Part shown: positions 43,055 to 54,779 of the stretch, piece after piece
How the letters are laid out: every line of letters begins with the position of its first letter
Position numbering within the stretch: position 1 is the first letter of the stretch
Assembly (NCBI GenBank): GCA_031308135.1
Contig: JAHLJT010003656.1
Coordinates: forward strand, 53,142,827 to 53,206,826
Direction: 5' to 3'
Length of the DNA stretch: 64,000 nucleotides
Source: Acheta domesticus
Taxonomy: Eukaryota > Arthropoda > Insecta > Orthoptera > Gryllidae
Notes under the pieces: model-generated
The model's input: the letters and a program-made list of their open reading frames with translations, nothing else
Databases searched by the model: none
Told to the model about the DNA's origin: nothing
Made by a program: the position numbers and the translations under genes

Positions 43055-43880
43055 CAACATCGAAAGATAAGCCCTACTCCTCACACCCTAGCCTAGTATT
43101 TGAATTAAGTAAATAACAAAGAAAATGTAATTATAAACTATGTAAATGATGTGTCAATGTTAAACGAGTAAGTATCTTGTGAATCTAAAAATCAGTCATC
43201 GGAAACCAAGAATAATAAACTTCCATAGACTATGTAACTAGTTTAATGTACTAGTTTACTAGTTAATGTCCTACAATCTTACTAATTTGCAGAGCTGAGA
43301 TATTTTCGTTAGTACCTCAGTAAAGTCAATTTTCCTTGTTATACTAGATCGTAGATACTTTCTGAGTATAAAGATTTGTTTATTACATGTATGAATACTT
43401 CTTTCCGGAATATCTGATCACTGGGTCTGATTTTTACGACTGTTGAGAGAAACATTCCCCTCTTCATTTCAACATCACTTAAACACAAGGAACACTAAAT
43501 ATCATTATTACCTCAAATTTGAAAGCAGAAATCCTGCTGTTTACGGAAGAAATGTGCACCATTTTATAAAAAATACTCGTAAAGAGATCCTTAAATACGT
43601 AATATAATTACGTAAATCCAAGAAACGAAATGTGTTACGCAAGAATCAGTACTGTTCGTTGTTTATTTTAAAGAATTGCTCACTAACGTTAACAAAGTGT
43701 ATGGGAATGCAAATATTCTGAGAAAACAGTATTTTTAAATTACGATTTATTAATAAATAAGACCAGGCAAGTGTAATTTAAATTCATTTTCAATATTCAA
43801 CTAAACTTATGTAAATAACAAGAAAGCTGTGTGGAACTTCCTTGAATGCAAGAGTGCAGGAGCATGCCCTGTTAGCCAGG
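43055..43880. other. AT-rich, no gene seen; holds first copy of a ~95-bp direct repeat
   Basis: At 43458-43550 the block CCTCTTCATTTCAACATCAC...AAGGAACACTAAATATCATTATTA...CAAATTTGAAAGCAGAAATCCT is present. It recurs with a few changes at 44262-44355. Confidence 0.6.
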
Positions 43881-44060
43881 CTCTGAGGGGGGCGGGGTGC
43901 TTTAAAACCGGAAACGGCGGAATGAGGGGCGGGCGCGCACCGGAAGCGGCGGCCGGCGTCCACGCGCTGCCCCCCTGCCCCCTGCCCCCGTGCCCCCTTC
44001 ATCGCCCCCTCACCCACACCCCCTGCGAGGTACAAGGCGTAAACATGCGGCGACCCCTCT
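43880..44060. other. Short GC-rich island
   Basis: GGGCGGGCGCGCACCGG and a CCCCCTGCCCCCTGCCCCCG run. No gene. Confidence 0.5.
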
Positions 44061-44261
44061 TCGCTGCGCAGGAATTCAGGCATTTGTTCAAACACACGTT
44101 CCGCTGGGAAGAGTGAAGGTTTGCATAACTTTGCCATTGGCTTGTTACGCTCGACGCTTACACAGACTATTCCACTCTCGAAATAATTAACACCAAAACA
44201 TCAGTTAAGCCCCAGTGAGGTAGGGCATCTAAAAATATACCGCCTGCTCTATCCGATTTTC

Positions 44262-44355
44262 TTCCCCTCTTCATTTTCAACATCACAACAATACAAGGAA
44301 CACTAAATATCATTATTATCTCAAATTTGAAAACAGAAATCCTCCTCTTTTCTCA
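44262..44355 (+). repeat. Second copy of the ~95-bp direct repeat
   Basis: Matches 43458-43550 in the same direction, about 0.8 kb away, with small substitutions and indels. Identity of the repeat unknown. Confidence 0.75.
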
Positions 44356-44799
44356 ACTGACCAATCATTAGTTACGGTATGTCGTAGGTAGAAAGCGCGA
44401 GTTTCATTATTATAATTAATATTTTACTCATTTTAAAACTATGGAAATAATTATATTCGTGGAATAGTCTTATCAAGCATTGAAAATGTCCAGATAATTT
44501 TCGTCGACGCTTTGCAATTCGGAAATTTATCAGAAATTTGGAACACAGGCGTGGAATGACCTATGACGAGATCTGGGAGTATCGCGAAGCAGGAAAAAAA
44601 ACGCTGTTAACGGATAATGCTAGTTGATGTTTCTCTCCACAACCATCGGTTGGCCAAACAACGTGACCCTACGTCGCTTAACGTAATGTCGCCAATAGTT
44701 CGGTATCGACGACAGTTGATGCTTTTCGAACTTAATTGAGCCTCGCGAACAGATTGCCTGGTCTCAACGTCTCTAGGATGAGGGTCGGTTGTGAGACTG

Positions 44800-44935
44800 T
44801 TTTGAAAAATAGAGGTAGCGAAATCCGATTCTGGAAAGTTCACTGATCAGAAATGTTTAGTCCTACTGATTGAGAGTACGAGATCGGACTGAGAATTGTG
44901 GGGGTGGGATGGTGGATGATTAGAGAGGAGGGGCA
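44800..44935 (+). repeat. Left copy of a diverged duplication flanking the mariner-like element
   Basis: AAAGTTCACTGATCAGAAAT...GAGATCGGACTGAGAATTGTGGGGGTGGG corresponds to AAAGTTCACTGACCAGAAAC...GGGCCTGAGAGAGGTGGGGGTGGG at about 45868-45950. Confidence 0.6.
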
Positions 44936-45112
44936 TCTATTAATATACAGGCTGGCGCACGAAATGATTCACTATTTGTTTCTTATATAATTTGTGAGCC
45001 GCACTAGATATCCAGTTGAGCATCTGAACAGCAGTAGCAGTAGAGATTGGAGAAACAAATGATTTACAAAATATTTCACGATACCGCCGGTAGGAGACTT
45101 GTTTATGTAACA

Positions 45113-45295
45113 ATGGCCGACAAAGGAAGACTGACGACGTAGCAGCGATCGGCGGCTGTGTGTCTCTTCCATGAAACGAAAAATCTTATCGTGACTGAAA
45201 GGCGTTTCCGACAACAGTTTCACACATTATGGGTCCCTTGCAAGAGAACCATCGATAGATTATATAATCAATTTGGATTTCTTAAACAAGCTTTT
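45113..45295 (+). pseudogene. Transposase N-terminal helix-turn-helix (DUF4817-like), broken
   Basis: Starts MADKGRLTT, then a TAG stop at 45140-45142, then QRSAAVCLFHETKNLIVTERRF and CKRTIDRLYNQF. This is the DNA-binding head seen in many insect Tc3/mariner-like transposases. The frame is lost after about 45290. Confidence 0.75.
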
Positions 45296-45344
45296 CTACA
45301 TGTGGATCATTTCACATAGGTTTCCAGGTCATTTCAATGAAGGA

Positions 45345-45530
45345 CAATTTTAGCCCCCCAGTAGTTCAGATATCAACTTATGTAACTTGTTTCTTTGGAA
45401 GTACCTAAAGGGGAAAAATCGCAAGATGCCCACATGAATTAATGGAGCTTACAAGAATTATTCCTCAAGCATCACAGAAGACTTGTGTCGTGGGATTATC
45501 GCTAACCTCAGAGTTACTGCATTAGAACAA
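45345..45530 (+). pseudogene. Transposase C-terminal fragment
   Basis: In pieces it reads PSSSDINLCNLFLWKYLKGK, corresponding to the SPDLxxCDFFLWGYLK block that carries the last catalytic acid of this transposase group, then ITEDLCRGIIANLRV. The block is mutated (SPD to SSD, CD to CN). The first two catalytic acids were in the deleted middle. Confidence 0.65.
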
Positions 45531-45825
45531 TTCTCCAAAGGGAGTTTTCCATTGTAATTGTATGTTTCTTTGAGTTTGTGTTAATAATACATTTTTGATT
45601 TGACAAAAAATAGAGACTCACTTCATGCTTCTCCGTCGTCAAGTCTTCCTCTGTCTGCTCATAGCGGCGATATCGTGAATTACACGTTATTTCGTGTGTC
45701 ATTTTTTTCTACAAGCTCTTCTACTATTGCTGTTGCGATACTCAACAAGGTACCTAGTGCGGCTCATAAATTATGTAAGAAACAAACGCTGACTCATTTC
45801 GTGCGCCATCCTATATGAGGACACT

Positions 45826-45965
45826 TCCGATCGCGGTTTTGAAACAAAAGGGCAAACAATTCCGAAAAGTTCACTGACCAGAAACTCTCAGACTTGCTGA
45901 CCCAGGAGAGATGGGCGCAGCAACCGGGCCTGAGAGAGGTGGGGGTGGGGAGGATCAGAGAGAGA
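45826..45965 (+). repeat. Right copy of the diverged duplication
   Basis: Partner of 44800-44935. It runs into the GC-rich GAGAGAGAG / GGGGAGGGGAAGG segment. Confidence 0.55.
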
Positions 45966-46230
45966 GAGCGCGGGGAGGGGAAGGAGAGGGGAGGGAAGGG
46001 GGACTTCTGGTAATTAATGAGGGTATTTGCGAGGGGTCCGGCTCGCCGGTGCGCCGCGCATTGTTCGCTTTTTCCTGCTCCCTTTTCCCGAGGCGCTGAT
46101 GAATGTCGGAATCAAGGCGACAGTCGCGCCGCGAAATTCGCTTCCCGTGTCAGATTTAAGACCGCTGCGCTCCCGCGTTTTTCCTCCCGCGCCTTACGCT
46201 GTCCTTGGCGCGAACCGTAATTACTCTAAG
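45900..46230. other. GC-rich island with GA-rich core
   Basis: A G/A-rich core at 45935-46005, followed by CpG-rich sequence with short Arg-rich frames. No gene is supported. Confidence 0.5.
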
Positions 46231-46234
46231 TATC

Positions 46235-47590
46235 TCCCGTTGCGTCGGAAATGAAATATGTACTTCATGAACGCATGAGGGGAGAAACATTACGGGAAAG
46301 AAAACGCGGAGACGCGAAACGAAGATAGGAGAAAAGTCATCTTTGTTGTTTCTAAAAGGTTTTGATGGTGATGGAGCACTGAAAAGTTTATCATTTTACA
46401 TATCGATGGAAGATATGATACAAAAGACGCTTTGAATAAACTTCAAAACAAAAACATGAAATGAAACCAAGGAAAGGGTATATGTATTTTTGAGTTGAGT
46501 ATATAAAATTATGACTTAGCTGCCTAAAATAGATTCAATTCAACGTTTAAACATTTTTTAATTTCTTAAACTTTATTGAATGCACAGTTGTTAGAAGTAA
46601 TGCGTTAATAACTAAATGAAGACAATGAAAGATGATACGAAGTTTGAGGAATAGAGAAAATGTAGCGTGGTTCCGGGAATAGAATAGTAACAATTACTTC
46701 TGCCATGACATGAAATTACGTATAAAGTTATTAAATGGTATAGATTCAGCGTTAATACGAAAAATGTTTGCAAACTACGCTGCAAAAGGTAATTTTCTTT
46801 ATACTGTTATTCTTGGAGAATGTTATTACATATATAACTTTGTTTAGGCAGTACGATAGAGAGGGTGTTGTGAGGGATGAAAGAATGTGTAGTAGTACAT
46901 GTAAGTTAAAATACATTTCATTTAATTTTCTAACCATTGCAAGTAATGGGAGAAAGTATGAATTATGTTGAGGTATCAAGACGTAGCTCTCAGTTTATTC
47001 ATTCATCTGCAAGTGATAACTCGAAGCGACCAGGCAGAATTAAACTAATTATAGTTGTGGTCAACATTAAGCTGAAGAGCCAAATATTGCAACATCGAAA
47101 GACACTCAATGTTTCTTCTTGTGGGTTGTTCAATTAGTACGTAGCGGATGGTTTGGATGGCAACAGAACAGAGGATGAGCACTTCGAAAGGAGTGCACAC
47201 AGAGGGACAGAATGGACATGGTCGCCTTGAAAGTTTTGATACGGACTTATGTATTAAAACATTTTTTCTCCGTAAAGACATTCATTCCCTGGTTTCCCTA
47301 TCTTTAACTGAACAATTTGGGGAAGAGACTCACTAAACCATCTGGCAATACTCACTCGGTTCAACATCAAATGAATTGTATTGATCAATTGTACCAGTGT
47401 AAGTTATACTAGTAAGTTATAATTTCATTCCCCTTGTAGTATTATTTCTTTCTGTATCGTATGAAAATAAATAAGTTTTATGTATAAGAAGTTCGAGAAA
47501 TGTAGAAGATCCCCTCTTGTTTTAGGCTCCCGTTCAAATTGCGCACTATTATTCAAACGATTGCAGGAATTTTTTTGCAGACTTTAAAAC
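46235..47590. other. AT-rich, no gene seen
   Basis: Only short overlapping frames on both strands (for example around 46750-46980 and 47045-47336), none with a recognisable domain. Confidence 0.5.
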
Positions 47591-47599
47591 AGGTGTGAA

Positions 47600-48398
47600 T
47601 AGTGGTGAGCAGAGGGGGACGTGAAACGGGCGACGTGCGACGGACAACGGAGCAACAGAAAACGAGTCACGGGTGACGAACCACAGGTGACGGGCCACGT
47701 TCGTCGGGCCATGGGCGACGGGCAGCGGGCGAAGGACAACGGGCGATGCGCCCAAGGGTTCGCGGCGACGGGCCACGAGCCACGGGCCACGGCGATGGGC
47801 TGCGTGCGATGAGTCACGGGCCACAACCAACGGATATCGGGCCACGAACAACGGGCCACGGGCCACGACCGACAGGCGTTAGGGCACAAGCGATGAGTCA
47901 CGGGCCACAGCCAACGGATATCGGGCCACGAACAACGGGCAACGGGCCACGGCCGACAGGCGATGGGGCACAAGCGATGAGTCACGGGCCACAGCCAACG
48001 GATATCGGGCCACAAACAACGGGCAACGGGCCACGGCCGACAGGCGATGGGGCACAAGCGATGAGTCACGGGCCACAGCCAACGGATATCGGGCCACGAA
48101 CAACGGGCAACGGGCCGCGGCCGACAGGCGATAGGGCACAAGCGATAAGTCACGGGCCACAACCAACGGATATCGGGCCACAAACAACGGGCAACGGGCC
48201 ACGGCCGACAGGCGATAGGGCACAAGCGATAAGTCACGGGCCACAACCAACGGATATCGGGCCACAAACAACGGGCAACGGGCCACGGCCGACAGGCGAT
48301 GGGGCACAAGCGATGAGTCACGGGCCACAGCCAACGGATATCGGGCCACAAACAACGGGCAACGGGCCCCGGCCGACAGGCGATAGGGCACAAGCGAC
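47600..48398 (+). repeat. 84-bp minisatellite, seven units, with degenerate leader
   Basis: Units start at 47811, 47895, 47979, 48063, 48147, 48231 and 48315, each opening with GAGTCACGGGCC or AAGTCACGGGCC and containing CCAACGGATATCGGGCCAC and CCGACAGGCGAT. Spacing is exactly 84 bp. The leader 47600-47810 is made of shorter CGGGCCACG/CGGGCGACG motifs and looks like the ancestral array. Because 84 is divisible by 3, long frames of 28-residue repeats stay open on both strands. Confidence 0.95.
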
Positions 48399-48960
48399 GC
48401 GCGTCGTGTTGCATCTGGGAGGCGCCTCGGTCGGCGCAGCTAATTGCGTGCGTGTACCCGGCGCGGCGCTTTATACACTTTACAGCGCGTGAACAGCGCA
48501 GCCCCCCCCGCGCCGCCCCCGCCTTTGTTTACTACGCATTCATACGCGCCGGGAAGCTCCGTGTGAAAAATGGCGCCCGCCCGAGCGCGCGCGCGGCCTT
48601 TTAGTCACGCCGGAACAAGCGGCGCCCTCTCGGAACGCGGAACTGCTTCGAGAAAATGACGAAACGCGGATGTAAACACGTCGCGCAGCGGGAGGATAAA
48701 CGCTCAGACGAAATGGGCGCGTTCGGCCACGCGAGGGAGCCGCTGAAATGTCCCGCTCACGTCGCTCATTTGCGTGGGAGGAGCGTGCAGGAGCATCTTC
48801 TCAGATGTCACATACAGCATCGTTCCTCCGTCACACGAAAACTTCTAGGCCGAAGCGAGGGACTTTCTCTGACAAGGGAGGGAGCAATTAGCGTTCCCGG
48901 GCGCGTCAGCTAGCATGGGCATTAGTTCCGTGAGTATAGAGCACGATAAAACCCAGGATT
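48399..48960. other. GC-rich flank of the minisatellite
   Basis: CpG-rich sequence with a CCCCCCCCGCGCCGCC run at about 48502-48518. An 85-codon plus frame (48656-48913) has no recognisable domain. Confidence 0.45.
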
Positions 48961-48964
48961 CGGC

Positions 48965-50640
48965 TCTTTCCACCTCCATTTGAACGTCAGATCCGATGCC
49001 TTGTACTCATCGACTTTGAAGGCGTTCTATGCTCAATTTCTCACTGTTCTCATGCCATGTGCAGTAGTAAACAGCCTGTAAGTGTACATTTCTGTCGGAA
49101 AGGGACAGGAGGGAACAATGAATAAGGAAAATTCGTGCAATCTATGGCCATTTTGTTAGGTTTCTGCTCCGACTGACGCCTGATATTGATTTGAATAACC
49201 ATGAAAAGCTACCTATCAGAGCAGCCATTCACTAGACATCTTTCTCCAGAGTGGCAGTGGCTAGTGTCCAAATGTAGACCTTACACTATTTTACTCGGAC
49301 CGCTCAGTCTGCGACGATTCAGTACTAACGTATATCGTGAGGTATCTAAGCCTCTGTTTCTATATCGATTTTATCTATCACAGAAGCTAGCCGTGGAAAA
49401 TATATATTTAGTCAGAATTTGTTGAAACAAAACCCTACTAAAAATTTTAGGATTAAATTTATTCACATTCTATATTCACATTTTTACAGATAATACAAAA
49501 TTTTCCCGAATTGTGCCAGGGATACCAATTTTTTTCTTAAGAAAACAAAGAGAAAAACGAGAGAATTTCTGATATTTGTATTATTTCAGAATTTGAAATT
49601 TTCTGAAGAAATTACATTTATTTGAGTGGACCACTACCAACTTAAATTCAGCTCTTTCATTAATTCATTATTTTGACAAAAAATTTTTGGTATATTTTGC
49701 CGAAACAAAAGTAATAAAGATAACCTAGTTTCCCATTCTCCTCTTAAAAGTAAATCTCATTTCTGCAAGAGAAGAGTATTGAAAAATTCAAAAAATATTC
49801 ACATATGACAAATTGTGAATATTCTATCGGATTTAGACAACAAAAAGGGCTGTCCCAAATGCCTCACGGTGCTAATCATCACAATACGAAGTGCGATTGT
49901 TTTGAACAACAATGCTAATATACCCAAGTTTTGATCATTCCAGCATGTATTAAAACATTAAAAAAATTAAAATCTGAAATATTTTTATGTACTTGTCGGC
50001 ATTCCTTAGAAAAAAACATTGATTGAAAAAGGCCCATACTAGGCTACTGAGCTATGAATTATCGACACCTGAATTCCACATTTGTGTTCTATTTATGAAC
50101 AATATTACGAATGTTTTGTGATCAGGTTTAAGTCAGTGGATTCATGACATATCTTGATGGGCTCAAAATATTTTTATTTTTTACGGATACGTTATTGCTT
50201 TTTATTGCATTCGAAACGTACCTCAATGTACACTGTATAACTTACTTGGATCGAGATGATCGTGGTTAAGAGGGAAATATGCAGACAGTTGAATGATGCT
50301 ACATATTCTCTAATGGACTGAATTATGAGGGAGAATGATGTCGGGTATTATGGAAGAGAAATATGGAAAAACAAAACGACAAAAACAAAACATCTAGTTA
50401 ATTAGTAAATAAAGTAAATCAGAATCATTAGAATTAGGTAAAAAATAAAATCTGTATGAAGGTATCATTGGCGTTGACTGTTTCTAATGATCTTGGGCGA
50501 CATTTCGTCGGGTCTCAGTCATTAGAACTCTTGTAACGCCCTTGGGACATAAATGTATATTACTTTTATGATCAGACTTTTAGTTTGTTTTTGAATGCTT
50601 TTCTGCCTCCCTTTGCAGCCCTAGGCCAAGCTCATATGTT
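48965..50640. other. AT-rich, no gene seen
   Basis: No coding, repeat or RNA signal could be supported. Confidence 0.5.
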
Positions 50641-50644
50641 AATC

Positions 50645-50960
50645 GGCGAGAGGGGGAACTTATGTGGTGGGAGGGGAAGCGCGCGAAGAGGGTAGTGGGT
50701 GCGGTGGGGTGGGGTGGGGTGAGGTGGGGTGGGGCGGCGCAGCCAGTAAGGAGATGGCGCGAGGGAGAAAGCTGGCTGCGGCCGCAACGAGACAAGCTAG
50801 CGGGAGCGGGGAGGTGGAGGTGGCTTTGGCGCCGGGGGCGGGGGCGGGGGCGGTGGTGATGGAGGGGGCCTTGGGTGATGATGGGGAGGGGCGAGGATGA
50901 GCCTGCGGCGGTGGCAGTAGTGCCGGCGATGGCTGCAGAGCGGTTTCCTCTGGTAGTAGT
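50645..50960. repeat. GC-rich island with GGTGGGGTGGGGT repeats
   Basis: At 50700-50735 GGGGT/GAGGT pentamers repeat. At 50830-50860 GGGGGCG units repeat. The rest is degenerate. Several G4-capable runs are present. Confidence 0.6.
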
Positions 50961-50964
50961 TATA

Positions 50965-52290
50965 ATGACTGTGCTGGTTGTGAATGTAGATAACACTCTC
51001 CTCTCTAGGTTTACCACCACGTCGATCTATGTGGATCTACAGAGAACTGCCGACTGCCTTTGCACGTTATTCTGCTGTTGCTCCATGGTCATTCAAATCA
51101 CATCATCACCTATTAATAAACAAACATTTATCTCAGACGAAAATGGTAGGAATTGAGTGTAATGAAGAAACAACCCGGCTCCTTCATCTTCGTTTATCAA
51201 ATTAGTGAAGTTACGCTATTTTTGATTCTTGTAATTTCCCTCAATATTTTTGCTGTTTTGTTTTCTACCACAGTAATTATTAATATCATAATCATACTGC
51301 ACAACCGTACTTACAAATATACAATCAAAAAATAAAATATTATTTTCTTCATATTACTGTAATCTTGGAAAGTAATTTGCTGAGAAGTTCGTGCAATAAA
51401 TACTGAGAAAACCAAAAGTAATTAAGTTTATTATGCCCTAAACATAACACAAAAACATTACACAATTACAGTTTAATTAAATCTCTTTCGTAAACTAAGA
51501 AGAATAAAGGTACATATATCGTATGCCATTAATTTGTTAATTATCTTCATTTTCGTCTAATTCATTCATATTGACATTTTAAAAAATACATCGTGAAACA
51601 AACTGGAAAAACACTGCAAGAAATACCTCTTTAAAATTGTGCAAAGTCTTAGGTATGTTACATAAATGTATACTAATACAAGAGAGTTAAGTTATTTATA
51701 CTTGAAAGTTTTCTACCAGACGTCGAGGAATATTTGTTCCACATCTAAAGTTTCACGTCAGAGTTTTTTAATTACTCTTCTGATTGCATGTACTGTAAAG
51801 AACTATAAAGAGCTTTTAGACAACATATTTTTTCAATAGAACTATGGAAACAAGTCTTGAATATTTTGTGAAATCCTTTTCAAAACAATTAGATTGTTAC
51901 CAGAACGAGGAGGCGCAGACACGGATGACAACGACTGTATTCAATGTGGCGACCACTCACGCTGAGAAGTGGATCTTATTTCTGTCTCAAATAGTATTTT
52001 CCTTCCGGGTTGACCCTTTATTGACATTACAAGGTAATTTAACCTTGTTAACCCGGCTGACGGGTTGATATGAATATTCCTTCAATGTTCCCTGAGAAAA
52101 CATGATAACACAAAATGGCAGGAAATGTAGCAAGTGATGTCTAAAAATTTCCAATTCAAAAATTAGAACGTCTGGCAACGAAATTAGAAACGTCTGGCAA
52201 TGATAATGACCATTGTGAATTAACACAAGTTTCAGAATGATTTTAAATGCTTCAGTTCTTGCAGTTTTGATAGCTTTATATGTGTGTCCA
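50965..52290. other. AT-rich, no gene seen
   Basis: Minor features only. AAGGTAATTTAACCTT (~52031-52046) is a short palindrome between two GGGTTGA/ACCCGGC phrases. A near-duplicate ATTAGAAACGTCTGGCAA occurs twice at 52160-52200. Confidence 0.45.
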
Positions 52291-52295
52291 CAGTG

Positions 52296-52347
<52 letters not shown>
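52296..52347. repeat. (TTA)n microsatellite
   Basis: About 17 TTA units. No R4/Dong-like sequence was recognised on either side. Confidence 0.95.
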
Positions 52348-52348
<1 letters not shown>

Positions 52349-52349
52349 C

Positions 52350-53755
52350 GTGATAACACTCTGACTGACTGTAACTGACTGTAAGTGACTATATGTGTTT
52401 GTAAATTTGAAAATACCCTTGGATTATCGAAACTAAATCCATTTCCTACAAATAACGTTAACATTAATTACGCCATAATTAAGCGCTTGATTAAAATATA
52501 CTCGTATAAAATATACTCATTAATTTAATGAATAACATGTTCAAGTCACAATGGAAGTAATCTTTCATCCCAAGTGCGAAGACACCATGTTTTTACATAT
52601 CTCGACTCCTTGTTGCGCCCTTCGGGATTAAAAGCATTCGCTCCACAATTCCACATCTGCGCTTCCGGGAAAAGGTTAACTGCGCTGCTTCGACACCGGA
52701 AAACCTTAAAGAGCGCGCGCCACGCGTTTCCTCTGTAATTAAACCCTTTTACCCCCCTTCGCCTCCTATGATAGCTCTACTCGGTGTGGGGAAAAGGGAT
52801 TGCGGGGACATGGCCCCTCGTACGTCGAGTGGAAAATGAAATTCAAGGAGGGAACGTTTAGTTAAACGATATTGAATAACGAAAGAAATTCACGCAACAG
52901 TAAAATTATGGCACAAGTTAATGACACACAACGCGCTAATGTAAAGCACAAAACCTAATGTAAAGTCTGGGTTTAACTCTGAGATATAGATTTGCAAATG
53001 AGGACATAAGGGAAACATGTAAGGTTTTAGTAATACGTACAGAATTCATCAATGTAGAATTCGATTGTAGAAATGGTTATCGAGACAGAATAAGCTAATG
53101 TCTTTTCATTTTACAGAGTGTATGGTACAGTAGAGTATTACATCTCAATTTGATTTGGAATTATAAGACGTTTATTGTCATCACTAAGGCCATGGCTTTC
53201 TGTAAATTTAAGAACTTTTCACAGATATTATTTTGTGAATGGTAATCATGCAAATAAGTGAACAGTAATTATTAGTAGAGAAATGAAAGGAATGACGAGG
53301 CCTGAAATCTTAAAACCAGAATTAAAATGGCCTTTTTGCCAGTTAAATATCAGAAATACTTATGCAATATCTATTAGTATTTTCATCAGAACAAATAAAC
53401 AAGCAGACGTCTGGGAAATAAATGTATTGTTTTTACTTAGGACTCTTAGAAGGGAGCTGTAATGCAATATCTGTAATGTTACATAGCAGACACACGAAAG
53501 GCAAGGGACAAATATCCGCGCCTAGAGTGAAATTCATAACTCCGACCCACTCACATATAGGTGTTTATTTAGAACTCGACTTAAATTCTGTATATGATTA
53601 AAATTAAATGCGAAATTAAAAAATACGGAGAATGGATAATGGAATGGATACAAGAATGTCCCTTCCTCTGAAAATTACTTTATTTTTAGTCGCATCAACA
53701 GCTAAGGTTATTAGCGACTACAATTATACAATTATAATTTTATCCATAATTATAT
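52350..53755. other. No gene seen
   Basis: AT-rich with a slightly GC-richer patch near 52600-52820. No feature could be supported. Confidence 0.5.
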
Positions 53756-53759
53756 TAAC

Positions 53760-54775
53760 AAAAATGTCATTATATATATAATTAATATTGTATGGCAACA
53801 TATATTTTACGTAATACTTAACTTAATTGTCTAATATCATCATATGTCATTAAAGATGTTACAATTTTCACAAAATTTGCTCAGTTGGTTCTGATATTTG
53901 GTCGAATACAATAAGGTATCTAAAGGTTTATTTAGATTAGTAAATTTACTTTCATTATTGAATTTAGAGCAGTTTTCTATTATGTGGTAAATTGTTAAAT
54001 TAGTGTTATAAGTATCACAAAGTGGAGGGGGTGTTTTGATAATTAAGTAGAGATGAGTTAATTTTGTGTGGCCTGATCTTATTGTGGAGAGTGCGACTTA
54101 TCCTTTTCCGTTGGGCTTTTTAGAAGTTGTAATATTAAAAAAGTTATTAATTTGGCTGTGGAGTTGACTTGCTTTACATTCTTTCCATGTGTTATTCCAT
54201 TTCTGTGCCATGCATTTTTCTGTTGTTCTCAATTTATCATAGGTAGTATGCATGATGTTATGAATATTATTCTCCTTCCGTAGGTCTATTAATGTTGCAG
54301 AATTTTTCCCTGTTATGTCCTCTGGGATTTTAAGTTGAGGTGGAAGCCAAGCAACAATAATACTTATTCCAGCAGATTTAATATGGTAGTATTGTTCTTG
54401 AATAATTTTAGACATTTCAGTATTGGAAATTTTGTTGCAGGATTGTTGTATGACTTTCAAGGATTTTGTGAAAAGAATGGTTTTAAAGGAGAATAACTTT
54501 TCAGTAACTTTTAATGCAGTCAGAAAGGCATAGGATTCTCCTGAATTGGGACCGATGCTTTGGGGTAGAAGGTATTTGTAGGTAGTGTCAGGGGTGTGCA
54601 CTGCGGTTTCAGGTCCTTGTTCCTTTTTCTGGCATTCGTTGTAAACTGGGCAATAATCTTTATATTTGAGCTCTTTTGTCAGTGTACTGTTCTGGCATTC
54701 GCCTTGTATTGATCGAAGCACCACCAATCCCAGCCTTTTGAGTTCTCCTTCAGGGACTTGTTGAATACGACCTAG
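53760..54775 (-). mobile_element. Jockey/I-type LINE, RNase H domain and 3' end
   Basis: The minus frame 54727-54098 (209 codons) shows a degenerate RNase H domain: SGESYAFLTALKV, then ILFTKSLKVIQQ (the FTDS motif with Asp replaced by Lys), then IIVAWLPPQLKIPED (W-x-P-x-H-x-G-type motif, His replaced). After a frameshift near 54100, the downstream block reads HTKLTHLYL, PPPLCDTYNTNLTIYHIIENC and so on to about 53880, the cysteine/histidine C-terminal tail of such LINEs. RNase H removes element RNA during replication; here the active site is lost. The element is 5'-truncated near 54775. Confidence 0.75.
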
Positions 54776-54779
54776 TTAT

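Larger units (their letters stand above)
44946..45816 (+). mobile_element. Mariner-like (DUF4817-type) transposon, deletion derivative
   Basis: Terminal inverted repeats of about 200 bp: TACAGGCTGGCGCACGAAATGA at the left and the complement of ATTTCGTGCGCCATCCTATA at the right. Their internal parts (TTTGTTTCTTATATAATTT...GAGCCGCACTAG) also pair. TA flanks both tips. Inside are a transposase N-terminus (45113-45295) and a C-terminal fragment (~45350-45530). The middle of the gene is missing, so it is non-autonomous but larger than a MITE. Confidence 0.8.

Noticed and set aside
47584..48492. Long open frames (up to 276 codons) on both strands with 28-residue repeats
   Set aside because: They are produced by an 84-bp minisatellite whose length is a multiple of three. 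Open frames on both strands at once and no non-repeat domain argue against a gene.
50580..51020. 146-codon minus-strand frame across a GC island
   Set aside because: Pro/His/Ser-rich composition and overlapping open frames on the other strand indicate low-complexity translation.
52296..52347. Further R4/Dong-like insertion at this (TTA)n, as at 39-42 kb
   Set aside because: Neither flank, read on either strand, shows the conserved LINE C-terminal residues or 3' UTR seen in the three-copy chain. The same holds for the AAT run at 56148.
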